This document shows, piece after piece, positions 6,832 through 15,647 of a DNA stretch of 33,701 bases (its first letter is position 1; every line of letters begins with the position of its first letter). The stretch is from a virus. Position numbers and translations under genes: made by a program. The stretch lies in IMG/VR virus record IMGVR_UViG_3300049215_000024, positions 1 through 33,701 of that record. One strand, written 5' to 3'. The notes beneath the pieces were generated by a model. That model saw nothing but the letters and a program-made list of their open reading frames with translations. It was not told where the DNA came from and made no database searches.

Positions 6832-7524
6832 TTAGAAGAACGCTAAGAACGCTGACGTCTTGGCGGTGGTTGGGACGGCGAACGCCACAGTGATTGAGGC
6901 GTATTGCGACGAGGTGCCTATTGTGATGTTGGTGGCGGGGACGGCGACACCGGCTGAGGACAGCGCGGTTCGGCTCAGCAGCGCCCCCGTGTTCTGACCA
7001 CCCGAGTTCTGCGCCTGAAACGCCCACCCGCTCGGCGCAGTGGAGTAGGTTGCGGAGCCGTCACCGGTAACCCCCGACAGGATCATCGAGTTGCTGAAGT
7101 TGGGGGTGATCCCGGCCAGCACGTGCGTGGTGGTCGCGGTGCTGCTGGACGTCGACCCACTCGTATCGACGGGGCTGCTCTGATTCACCCCGCGCAGCGC
7201 GATCGTGTAAGTAGCGCCCGTCTGAGTAGACCCCCACAGACTGCTCAATGTCCACGCAGTGGTACCCGCTGTTTGTTCAGCGGAAGTAACGATGTGGTAG
7301 ATGGCGCATTCGCAGTGGGTTGCCGACGACACAACGGTGTTGGTGCCCAACGGGTTCACCCACCCCGACGGGGTTGTCATCGTGGTGCCGTTCACGCTGC
7401 CGCGCACCCACACGGCGATGATGTCACCCGCAACGGGCGTGTAGCTGGCGATGGTGCCGGTGGACGGTGAGAGGCTCGTCGAATATCCGGTGCGCAGGGG
7501 TGTGCCCTGAATCGAGATAGCCAT
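6832..7524 (-). CDS. Minor tail / tail appendage protein
   Basis: A 230-residue protein low in charge and rich in Ser, Thr, Gly and Ala, with beta-strand-like periodicity (SGWVNPLGTNTVV, TAWTLSSLWG, SGWAFQAQNSG). ATG at 7524 overlaps the stop of the tail-fibre gene as TGATG, implying coupled expression with it. It contains a pattern (PSGW ... TLSS ... ATYTIALRGVN ... ITVAF) resembling phage tail-tip or appendage domains found at the ends of mycobacteriophage tail modules. No enzymatic motif. Confidence 0.65.
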   Translation of the reverse strand: MAISIQGTPLRTGYSTSLSPSTGTIASYTPVAGDIIAVWVRGSVNGTTMTTPSGWVNPLGTNTVVSSATHCECAIYHIVTSAEQTAGTTAWTLSSLWGSTQTGATYTIALRGVNQSSPVDTSGSTSSSTATTTHVLAGITPNFSNSMILSGVTGDGSATYSTAPSGWAFQAQNSGGQNTGALLSRTALSSAGVAVPATNITIGTSSQYASITVAFAVPTTAKTSAFLAFF

Positions 7525-9818
7525 CAGGCGCTAGCCACGCATCGCCACTTCGATGTTTCAGAGTTCCAGAAGAACCCCACATCCAGGCGTGTCGTGCCGC
7601 TTGTTGTGGTCGGCAAGGTGACGGTGCTCGACTCGAACGATGTGCCCCACGTCAACGCGACAGACGTTGTGCCCGTCACAGATATGCGCAGGGTGTCGCC
7701 GTCGACTGGGGTGCCGGTGAGGCCGCTGGTGAACGAGGTGATCGCCGCCGTCTGGGAGGTGATGTGCACAACGTCGTAGTTGTCGGTGTTGATCGCCGGG
7801 GTAGCCGAGTTCGCCGACAACGCCAGCACACGTCGGGTGACACGTTTGTTCGTCAACGTCTGTGTGTCTGTGGTGCCGACGATGGTGCCCGCCGGCGCGG
7901 TCACGGTGCTCACGGCGCTGGTGCCATTACCAACCAGCACACCCGTCAATGTTGTTGCGCCCGTGCCGCCGCCAGCGACAGGCAGGCCAGTGCAGTTCGT
8001 CAGCACACCGCTAGCCGGGGTTCCCAACGCGGGGGTCGTCAACGTCGGACTGGTTAATGTCTTACCGGTCAACGTTTGTGTCGCCCCAAGCGTGACCACC
8101 GTGTCCGAGGTGCCAGGGAACGTCATCGTGGTGCCGTCAGTGCCGGCCAACGTCAGCGAGTTACTGGCTGTCAGTGTTTTACCGCTGGCCACCTCTACGG
8201 CGTGATAGTTGCAGTCCCACCCGGCCGCTGTGGTGGGTGTCGCCACCAGCGCGGTGAAAGTTGCCTCTGTCCCGCCGGCCAGCACGCAAATCGTGTTAGC
8301 CCCGGAGGACTGCACCGTCACCGCGCCTGTCGAGGTGTTGACGATACGGAACGCTTGACCGGCCACCACCGATGTGGTGGGCAACTTCACCGTTTGAGTG
8401 GTGGATCCGGTGAACACCTGGATCGCTGCCGACGTGACGGTCAGAGTCGTCGTTCCCGCAGCTGTCGGTGTGGTGGCGAAACCCTCGATGAAGTTGTTCG
8501 CCGACAGGTTCAGGTTGGCGTCCCACTCGGCCGCGTCACTCGCCGTGGGAGTGGTGCTCCCGGTCAGGCCACCAGGGACAGTTGCCCAGGTGCCGTCGCC
8601 CCGCCAATAGGTGGAACTCGACGCCGAAGTGCCGCCGTTGAGGTTGGCGACAGGCAGGTTGCCGGTCACATCATTGGCCAGCCGCACCGTCAACGTATTC
8701 GACGCACCCGCGATCGTCTTGTTCGTCAACGTCTCGGTACCGGTGGGCGTCGTGTAGTCGGTGTCGGCCACCGCGATACTCGGAACACCCGTCGTCGTCG
8801 TGTTCTTCAGCAGGCCGGTCGCCAACCCGGCCAACGACGTCCCATTGATCTTGGCTACTGTCGGGTTGGGGTAGCTTCCCGACAGGTCACCGCCAGCGGA
8901 CCCGTTCGGCGGCAACGCGGCCGGTATCTGCCCGAACGCAGCCGCATCCGTAGACGCCGTACCGTTCGCCAGGCCGGTGATCTTATTACTGTTCATCGCC
9001 ACCGCGGCGGCAGTCGGATTCGCCGTAGCAATAGCTGATAGATCATCAGTCGACGGCAGCGCACCCACCTGGGCTGCCGTGTAGTCGCCCGTTGCGGCGA
9101 CGACCGCACCCGTGCGTGTGAACACCGACGACACAGCGCCCCCGGCTACCGGCAGCTCCGTCCACGACGACAGCGACGTCGACGGGCTTCCGGTGAGGAA
9201 CCACACCGAGTTGGGTGTGGTGTCGGTGCGGATCGTCCAGTTGCCTGCGGCGGCGGACAGTGCGAGCATCGCCGCCTGGGATGTGGTGGCGCCGAGATAG
9301 GTGTCGACGCTGCCGCCCAATCCGAGTAGTGCGATGACGGCGGCGGCGTCGGTGGCCGTTAGTATTTCGCGGCCGATCAGCGTGGAGTCCGAGATCCCCG
9401 TGGACGGGATCGACACAACTCCTGTAACTGACACGTTCGGGACCGGAGTCGCCGCAGGCAAGTTGAGCGTGCTGCCGTTGGTGGGTGCGTTAACCCAGAA
9501 CGTAGACGCAGATCCGACCTTGATGCCCCACTGCAAGCTCTGCACACTCAGGCCGGGATCGTTGGCGAGCAGCTGCACCGCAGCGCCGTTGCGGGTGATA
9601 CTGCCGTCGCTGTTGACGATCGCGATCACCTCGTCAACCTTGTACAGGCTGCCGCCGAACGTGACGAGAGCGTTCTCTGGAACATTCGAGGTGAACGTCA
9701 CCTGCGCGGGCGTGCCAGCGCCGAGACCGTTACCGATGATCGCGCCGCCGCTGATATTGCCGAGCAGGTCGAAGACGTTCCCGGTGACGGTGAAGCTAGG
9801 CAAAGTCATTCGCGGCAT
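7524..9818 (-). CDS. Large tail fibre-like protein with TLTNKT repeats
   Basis: A 764-residue low-complexity protein. The N-terminal ~110 residues (TLPSFTVTGNVFDLLG...) look like a tail-attachment domain. The middle and C-terminal parts carry fibre-type modules: GGDLSGSYPNPTVAKINGT (309-327), and three copies of a T-E/Q-T-L-T-N/G-K repeat at about 361-369, 580-588 and 652-660. Such modules occur in many phage tail fibres. An alternative start is the ATG at 9809 (MTLPSF), since the GAGGAAG motif is too close to the ATG at 9818. Likely role: receptor contact at the tail tip. Confidence 0.8.
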   Translation of the reverse strand: MPRMTLPSFTVTGNVFDLLGNISGGAIIGNGLGAGTPAQVTFTSNVPENALVTFGGSLYKVDEVIAIVNSDGSITRNGAAVQLLANDPGLSVQSLQWGIKVGSASTFWVNAPTNGSTLNLPAATPVPNVSVTGVVSIPSTGISDSTLIGREILTATDAAAVIALLGLGGSVDTYLGATTSQAAMLALSAAAGNWTIRTDTTPNSVWFLTGSPSTSLSSWTELPVAGGAVSSVFTRTGAVVAATGDYTAAQVGALPSTDDLSAIATANPTAAAVAMNSNKITGLANGTASTDAAAFGQIPAALPPNGSAGGDLSGSYPNPTVAKINGTSLAGLATGLLKNTTTTGVPSIAVADTDYTTPTGTETLTNKTIAGASNTLTVRLANDVTGNLPVANLNGGTSASSSTYWRGDGTWATVPGGLTGSTTPTASDAAEWDANLNLSANNFIEGFATTPTAAGTTTLTVTSAAIQVFTGSTTQTVKLPTTSVVAGQAFRIVNTSTGAVTVQSSGANTICVLAGGTEATFTALVATPTTAAGWDCNYHAVEVASGKTLTASNSLTLAGTDGTTMTFPGTSDTVVTLGATQTLTGKTLTSPTLTTPALGTPASGVLTNCTGLPVAGGGTGATTLTGVLVGNGTSAVSTVTAPAGTIVGTTDTQTLTNKRVTRRVLALSANSATPAINTDNYDVVHITSQTAAITSFTSGLTGTPVDGDTLRISVTGTTSVALTWGTSFESSTVTLPTTTSGTTRLDVGFFWNSETSKWRCVASA

Positions 9819-9839
9819 CTTCCTCTGGTCGGGTCATCG

Positions 9840-10274
9840 TCAGGCGAGGGTGAAAACTGGGTTACCTGCGCTGTTGTTGCTGTTGACCGTCAGCGTGTTC
9901 GTCGATGTGACGGTGACGTCTGCGCCGCCCGCGTCGAGCAGGCAGAACGCCACCACATCGCCACCGACCTTGTACAGCACGGCCCAGTGGGCGGTCAGGT
10001 TCGCCGTCCCAGCCGTCCACACCGGGTTGGACGAGAAATACAGCGCCACCGAGGTGGTCCCCGCGTTGACGAGGGTTACCGCGATCCCGCCGGTTGCGTA
10101 GCCAGTGCTGACTGTGCCGACCTCGGAAGTGACTGCGGCCCAAGTTGTTGACGACGGGGAGATGTTTGACCCCGATGTCACCAACGCGACTTTGTAGCCC
10201 GAGCCCGGTGCGACATTGCCCGCCAGAATGTCGGTGCGTGTCGAGTTTGTGGGGGTCCATATTCCAGCTGCCAT
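9840..10274 (-). CDS. Small virion protein, probable minor tail component
   Basis: A 144-residue protein starting MAAGIWTPTNSTRTD, mostly beta-rich, with SGYKVALVTSGSNIS near 25-39, HWAVLYKVGGD near 96-106 and a C-terminal TVNSNNSAGNPVFTLA. The pattern resembles small all-beta phage proteins placed between receptor-binding proteins of actinophages. It lies 10 bases downstream of the glycosidase gene. Function unknown. Confidence 0.65.
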   Translation of the reverse strand: MAAGIWTPTNSTRTDILAGNVAPGSGYKVALVTSGSNISPSSTTWAAVTSEVGTVSTGYATGGIAVTLVNAGTTSVALYFSSNPVWTAGTANLTAHWAVLYKVGGDVVAFCLLDAGGADVTVTSTNTLTVNSNNSAGNPVFTLA

Positions 10275-10284
10275 GAGGGTTCCT

Positions 10285-11940
10285 TTAGGTGGGTCGCAGG
10301 TCGCCGGCGGTCCAGGTGCCGGTGATGCCGGGCGCGGCGTATTCGCCGTTCGCGTACCGGTGCTGGAAGCCGATCGCCGGATACTTGTTGGCCGCGCCCG
10401 TGTACGCGCCGGCGGAGTCGATCCACTGGCATGTGGTGGCCATCCCGTCGATCCACACCGTGTACGTGTTGCCGTCGGCGACCAGACGCAGCTTCTCGTT
10501 ATAACTGGTGTATTCGTCTGTGCTGTTCGCCCTTGAAGTGATCACACCGCCGATGCATGTGAGGATCTGGGTGGAATTAGCGCCCCCCCAATGACTTATA
10601 CAACCCACCCAGTTCGCGCCAGTGCTATCAGAGCGCACGATCGCCATGTCCGACGTCGTGCCGGTCGCGGCGTGGCTCGATCGGGTTACCTCCGAGTAAT
10701 GGTTGGCCGAATGCGTCTGGGACGTGTAGACGGCACCTGAGTAATAGGTGCCGTTTGTGTGGGGCGCATCGTTGTTGGTGGCGACCGCACCGGAGGACAC
10801 CTGGACACCGTTCCCGAACGGGGTCCACAGGCCACTCGGCAGCGGCGTGGACGCCGCGATGGTGTAGCTGTAGGCGAGCTGGGTTCCCTGCGTCCCGCCC
10901 GTGAGGGAAACGGTGAAAGGCGCCGGTGTGACAACGACATTCGTCCCCGGCGGCGTCGTGCCGGGGTTGATCGTGTCGAAGAAGAACCACGCATTCTTCT
11001 TGGTGTAGTCGTATTGCATCAAACCCCACGTGGACTCCTTCGACGTGGGATTGTTGTGGGTGTCGACCATGTCGTACCAGAAGCACGGACCCCAGCCGCC
11101 GCCGGCCAAGCGCGTGAGGTACATCGACCACTGCTCTTGGGCGTACTGCTCCTGCACCGCGAACGACACTGAGCTGGTGGGGAATCCCCATTCAGTCCAC
11201 CAGATGTTGACACCCGATGCGCCGTTGCTGTTGAGCAGTGTGCGGATCTGGGCCTCATAGACGAAGGTGATGACACTCTCGGTGGGTTCGGCGGTTTGAA
11301 AGCCGGGCCGCGAGTACGCGTGGAACCCGAACGCGTCGAACGATCCCACGGCGCCCGCGTTGATCATGCGCTGGCAGAAGTCGACCGGGCTCGTCGTAGA
11401 ACCGAGGAAGTTTCCCCCGGTGCCGATCGCGCCGAACAGCCCCGCCGAGACGACTGTGACGGTCGATGCGACTGCCTTGATCGCGGCGTATGCGGCCAGC
11501 AGATATTCGGTGTAGGTTTCGGGCTTGGCTGCGGGCCAATAGCTCGACAGGTTTGGTTCGTTCCAAATCTCTATCGCCAGAGTTGTTATGGGCGAATAGG
11601 TCACGCCGTTGTAGGTGAAGCCGCTCACCGCATAGCGTTGGGCGATGGCGGCGACCATGTTGGCGTAGTCGGTGGCGGTGAACCCGTACCATTTCGGTTT
11701 CGGGGTCGACGCCACGATCAGCGGTATCAGGTTGTTGTCCCGCGCGGCTGCGACGGCCCGGTCCAGGTTGGTGAAGAAATACGTGCCCCGAGACGGCTCG
11801 ATCGCCACCCACGGCGCGACAAACCGCACGCGGGTGGCGTTAAGCGCGCCGATACTCGCCATCACTTGCGTCATGCGGGCACCCGGCATGTAGGTGTCGC
11901 CGAACGCCACTTCGCTTTGCCCTATACCGAAGTCAACCAT
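10285..11940 (-). CDS. Tail protein with clan GH-A glycoside hydrolase domain and lectin-like C-terminus
   Basis: A 551-residue protein. Residues about 1-325 match the (beta/alpha)8 clan GH-A fold (GH5/GH39-like): RVRFVAPWVAIEPSRG (37-52), the acid/base motif EIWNEPN with Glu128, FDAFGFHAY with His207, and WWTEWGF with the nucleophile Glu250. After a Pro-rich linker (about 326-341), residues about 342-551 form a beta-rich region with VWIDG and IGFQHR, resembling a concanavalin-like domain. No signal peptide, so it is probably a virion enzyme attacking arabinogalactan, glycan or capsule at the cell surface. ATG overlaps the previous stop (TAATG). Confidence 0.82.
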   Translation of the reverse strand: MVDFGIGQSEVAFGDTYMPGARMTQVMASIGALNATRVRFVAPWVAIEPSRGTYFFTNLDRAVAAARDNNLIPLIVASTPKPKWYGFTATDYANMVAAIAQRYAVSGFTYNGVTYSPITTLAIEIWNEPNLSSYWPAAKPETYTEYLLAAYAAIKAVASTVTVVSAGLFGAIGTGGNFLGSTTSPVDFCQRMINAGAVGSFDAFGFHAYSRPGFQTAEPTESVITFVYEAQIRTLLNSNGASGVNIWWTEWGFPTSSVSFAVQEQYAQEQWSMYLTRLAGGGWGPCFWYDMVDTHNNPTSKESTWGLMQYDYTKKNAWFFFDTINPGTTPPGTNVVVTPAPFTVSLTGGTQGTQLAYSYTIAASTPLPSGLWTPFGNGVQVSSGAVATNNDAPHTNGTYYSGAVYTSQTHSANHYSEVTRSSHAATGTTSDMAIVRSDSTGANWVGCISHWGGANSTQILTCIGGVITSRANSTDEYTSYNEKLRLVADGNTYTVWIDGMATTCQWIDSAGAYTGAANKYPAIGFQHRYANGEYAAPGITGTWTAGDLRPT

Positions 11941-12998
11941 TACACCGGCCTGTCCTCATAGTTGAAACCAGCCACCGCGCAGCCCTTGAACACCGAGTTG
12001 TTGTTGGCGTTGGACACCCATCCGACGTGAATGTCGGTGCCCGCCGTGTGGGTGACGAGGTTGGTGGTGTCGGTGTATTGCAGCTCAGTGACCGGGGTTC
12101 CGTTGCGCACCACGTAGAACGTGTTCGCTACCGGGGCGTTGGAGTAGTAGACCTCCCACACCCAGTTCGTGTTGATAGTTCCCGACCACTGCACCGGCGC
12201 GCCGCTGGGCTGGGTGAGCTCGATGACGGTGTTAGGGCCGGAGCCGACCACCAGACGCGCGTAGTCATCCCCGTAACCGTTGGTGAAGAACTCCAACGCA
12301 AGGTAATTCGTGAAACCGGTGTCGCCGCAGATCGTCGCCCGACACAACCCCTGCTGCTTGCGGTCCAGCTGCACGATCACGCCGTGCAGGATCGTGGCAG
12401 GGCCATCGGTGTGATAGCCGACCGCCGTGGCTGTCGACAGGATCGAGTCGCCGTTGGACGCCAGCGTTCCCGACACGTTCGTGAACCGGGTAACCGTGGT
12501 GCAGTCATCGAACCCAGCGACCCGTGTTCCCGCGGCCTGGGTGGTTTCCACCGACGACACACGGCCCTCCAGCTTCGCTATCGACGCCGACAGGTCTTCG
12601 TAGATAGTGCCGACCGTCTCGCCCAAGCTGTGCAGGAAGTCGAGTTCAGGGGTGAGGAAGGCCGCGATACCCGTGTTTGCGTTGCCGGTGCTGCTACCGC
12701 CGGTCAGAATGTTGACCAGCGAGTCGATGAGCGTCTGTACCGCCGCGAGGATCTGCGCGGGCAGCAGAACCACCGACCAGTTCTGCAACTGGCTGAACGC
12801 CGACCCGATCGCGCCAGGGATGAAGCTGCCCACGATGGCCGCGACGACCTTACCGAGGAAGTTCTCGAGGAACTGGGCGATGAAGTTGCTGAGCTTGAAC
12901 CCCGGCACTGGCATCGAGCCGTTGATGTCTGGGGTTCCGCTCGGATGCACCGCCTGCGTCGGCGGGACCGCCGTCGCCCAATCGGGAGGACTCGTCAT
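11940..12998 (-). CDS. Minor tail protein with lectin-like C-terminal domain
   Basis: A 352-residue protein; ATG at 12998 was chosen over an upstream in-frame start at 13016 because it forms an ATGA overlap with the previous stop. Residues about 1-30 are a Pro-rich leader, about 30-100 hydrophobic helices (LSNFIAQFLENFLGKVVAAIV), about 125-150 a coiled coil (ASIAKLEGRVSSVETT), and the last ~190 residues a beta-rich domain beginning near FDDCTTVTRFTN and ending GCAVAGFNYEDRPV. The architecture recurs in mycobacteriophage minor tail proteins with concanavalin-like domains. Probably a trimeric tail-tip component. Confidence 0.75.
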   Translation of the reverse strand: MTSPPDWATAVPPTQAVHPSGTPDINGSMPVPGFKLSNFIAQFLENFLGKVVAAIVGSFIPGAIGSAFSQLQNWSVVLLPAQILAAVQTLIDSLVNILTGGSSTGNANTGIAAFLTPELDFLHSLGETVGTIYEDLSASIAKLEGRVSSVETTQAAGTRVAGFDDCTTVTRFTNVSGTLASNGDSILSTATAVGYHTDGPATILHGVIVQLDRKQQGLCRATICGDTGFTNYLALEFFTNGYGDDYARLVVGSGPNTVIELTQPSGAPVQWSGTINTNWVWEVYYSNAPVANTFYVVRNGTPVTELQYTDTTNLVTHTAGTDIHVGWVSNANNNSVFKGCAVAGFNYEDRPV

Positions 12999-13807
12999 CC
13001 GACCGGCATCGCCCAAACAGCAAACGCGGCCGTGGATGTCGACGTCGTGTAGGTGTTCGCACCCGACTGCTGCTCAACGCGGATATAGATGTTGGCCGCG
13101 TTACCCGCCGTCACCTTGTCGAAGCTGTCAGCAGATCCGGCCGGCGGTGTCGAGGAGAACTGCAGCCGCTCAGTGCCGCCGATACCGGGACAGCGCGCCA
13201 CGATGTTGCCGCTGGTGCTGTTCAACCGCGCCACGAGATCCACGCGCACATCGCTGCCGCCGCTCTGGGTGACGACGTTGTAGCCGGTGACGAACACCCG
13301 GTAATCGCGGTTACGCGCAGGAATCGCCACGGTGCAGCACGCGGTGGTGCCCGAAGTATTAGTTGTGGAGATGCTCGCCGGCACGTACCTCTCAGCCACC
13401 GCTTCATAGTCGAAACTGAATCCCGTTGCCCCGGTGTTGACTTTGATGATCTCACCTGCCACCGCTGTGCCGCTGATGGTTGTCAGGTCAATCGAGGTCG
13501 TACCGTTCGCGCCTGCCGCACCGGCGTGCAGCGCACCGCTGAGCGCATAGACGCCCGGCGAGACCTGTGTCACCGTGATGCTGGCAGGAGTCGGGTCGCT
13601 AGCGGCCAGCTCGGTGAACGGGATTGCGCCAGTTTGGAAGGTCGCCGCGGCACCGGGAGGGCCGGTGGCGATAGCGCCGACACCTTGGGCGATACCCCCC
13701 TGTGGGCGCAGCATGATCACGCTCGCGCCGGTACTCGGGTCGACGGGGACCAATACCTGGCCGTCGAAGATGTACCAGAGGCCATCGGCCGTTGTGGGCC
13801 AACTCAT
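12995..13807 (-). CDS. Minor tail protein
   Basis: A 270-residue beta-rich protein starting MSWPTTADGLWYIFDGQVLV. The first ~70 residues include a Gly/Pro segment (IATGPPGAAATF) like the short collagen-type stretch of phage tail proteins; the rest is Ser/Thr rich with PGVYALSGALHAG near 84-96 and IYIRVEQQSGANTYTTSTS near the end. It lies between the Gp37-like and lectin-like tail genes. No enzymatic motif. Confidence 0.7.
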   Translation of the reverse strand: MSWPTTADGLWYIFDGQVLVPVDPSTGASVIMLRPQGGIAQGVGAIATGPPGAAATFQTGAIPFTELAASDPTPASITVTQVSPGVYALSGALHAGAAGANGTTSIDLTTISGTAVAGEIIKVNTGATGFSFDYEAVAERYVPASISTTNTSGTTACCTVAIPARNRDYRVFVTGYNVVTQSGGSDVRVDLVARLNSTSGNIVARCPGIGGTERLQFSSTPPAGSADSFDKVTAGNAANIYIRVEQQSGANTYTTSTSTAAFAVWAMPVG

Positions 13808-13819
13808 TTTATGGTTCTC

Positions 13820-15647
13820 CTAGCCACTCTGTGGCGCCAAAGTCAGCACGTTGTAGGACTCGAACAGTCCGGTGATGAACCGCTGAATCCTGGCTAGCGG
13901 CGCTTCTTTTCGCCTGCCGTCGCCAAGTTGCACGATCAACTCACGCACGGTGGGTGTGATGCGCCAGGTGATGTTCTCGATGTAGTCGGTGAGCATGTAT
14001 CGCCGACCGCCGAACACGACTGACATCAGGCCGCCCTTGAAAATGTCGCGGCCGAGCGCATATTGGGCGTCGGGTCCGAACACGTTCATCTTCACGATCG
14101 CCGTGCTGTGCCCCTGTGTGTCCCAGAGCTTGTTGATGAAGTCGAATACCGTCTCGATGTTGTACGGCGCGGTGGCCGTCGCGGTGAATGTCTCGACGCC
14201 GGGGTGGTACGGGCCGACCTGGGCTCGTCGCTGATAGTGCTCGATGAGCTGAAATGCAAAGAACGCGTTGTTGAGGAAACCTGAGAGCAAATCGGACGGT
14301 ATTCCGGTGAACCCCACCAGGATTGAGAGTGAATCTATTAATTGGGTTGCCGTTGTTGGCCTGTGCCCCCCCCAGTTGCCCGGAGGGGGCACAGACCAAC
14401 CAGGCGGTAGTCGCATTCATTAGGTCGTTAAGCCACTTTGGACTGCGCCCGCCGATGATGTGCTGCCAGCCCTCGGGCGTGTGGTGGCTGATTTCGTAGG
14501 ACAAGACCGCCGAATCCTCGCCGGGCTCAGGCGCGATCACGATGGCGTAAGGCGCAACGAAGTCGATGCCGACTGCGGTGGCTTGAAACGCGCCCTCGGG
14601 CAGCGCGGGATTGGTGCCCTTGGGGTTGATCAGCGGGTCCAGCGCGTTGCCGAGCACCGACCCTTCGAGGTCCACGATGGTCCGCAGCACCGAGTCGAAC
14701 ACTGTTTTCGTCGGGCCCGTGATCTGGGAACGGTCGGTGGTCGAAAAGACGTAGGTGGGCTGCGTCAGGTTCGCCCATTGGTCGGGCTGCACGTCGTCAA
14801 CCTGGGTGCCGTTCAACCCGGCGGGCAGCCACAAATCCATGCGGGTGTCGACACCGTAAGCCTTCGTGATGTCGGTGATGACGGTGCCGCACGATTCCAT
14901 CCGCACCGTCTTGGCGACGAGTGGGCTTGTGTCGAGGAACGGGTTGGTGCGCTTGACGTAGATCGGCGTTTTCAGCATCTTCATCAGAGCGCCGGGGCCA
15001 CCGCCAACCTGCTGAAATGAGTTGACCAACTTGCCGAACCAGCCGAGGATGTCGGGGTTCAGGCTCAACGCGTTATTGACGAAGTCGAACAGTCCTGACT
15101 GGATGCGTAGCGCGCACTCCGAGACCATCGACTCCAAAGCGGTGCAAAGTGCCCAGATGAACACGGCGTAGGAGATCGGCTGAACCTGGATCGGCAGTAG
15201 GAAGTCGGGCCAGATGATCAGGTAATTCAGGATGTCCCAGATGCCCTTTAGCTCAACGATTCCCGTCAGCTCACCCTTTTCGTAATGCTCGGTGAATGTC
15301 TTGACGTAGAACGGGAACCGCAAGCCGGCCGTCTCGACGATGACGCCGACCATCGTGGTTCGGGACTGGCGGAAGTTGTCCCAGAACGGGCATTTCGCTT
15401 CGATCGTCAGCTTCGCGGTCGGGACAGTGTTGCGCGGGTCGGTGCCCGTGCCGTCCATGATCCAGCCGGTGATGTCGGCTTGTGGGCGCCACAGGTAATC
15501 GCACATGGTGAAGCGGAAGTTCGTGTCCACCAACGTGCTCGCCTCGGCCAGGGAGCGGCCGGTGGTGGCGATCTGGTAGGCGTCGCCTGAGAGCAGGGCT
15601 GATTGCCAGCGGGCCAGTTGGCTTCCGCTGGTGGTGGGCGCGCTCAT
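13820..15647 (-). pseudogene. Gp37-like minor tail protein, interrupted at an 8-G tract
   Basis: The frame from ATG 15647 encodes a Siphovirus ReqiPepy6 Gp37-like tail protein (VDTNFRFTMCDYLWRPQADI; AKCPFWDNFRQSRTT; WDILNYLIIWPDFLLP; APEPGEDSAVLSYEISH) until WLVCAPSGQLGG, then becomes Arg-rich noise. The homologous continuation (HRPTTATQLIDSLSIL ... YNVLTLAPQ) lies in the +1 frame and ends at 13820. The switch falls on eight C at 14366-14373 (eight G in the coding sense); seven would give one open frame of about 608 residues. This family forms part of the tail hub/baseplate. TGATG joins it to the distal tail gene. Confidence 0.8.
14366..14373. repeat. C8 (G8 in coding sense) homopolymer at the frameshift
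   Basis: Eight consecutive C on the plus strand inside the Gp37-like gene. Removing one would restore the reading frame on both sides of the tract. Homopolymers of this length are prone to replication slippage and to sequencing error. Confidence 0.9.

Noticed and set aside
8076-9038. 320-codon plus-strand ORF opposite the tail fibre gene
   Set aside because: Composition is Arg/Gly/His-rich and repetitive, as expected for the antisense shadow of a Ser/Thr/Gly-rich GC-rich gene; no ribosome site or known motif.
12027-13052. 341-codon plus-strand ORF opposite two minor tail genes
   Set aside because: Shadow spanning the boundary of two supported genes; Arg/Val-rich noise.
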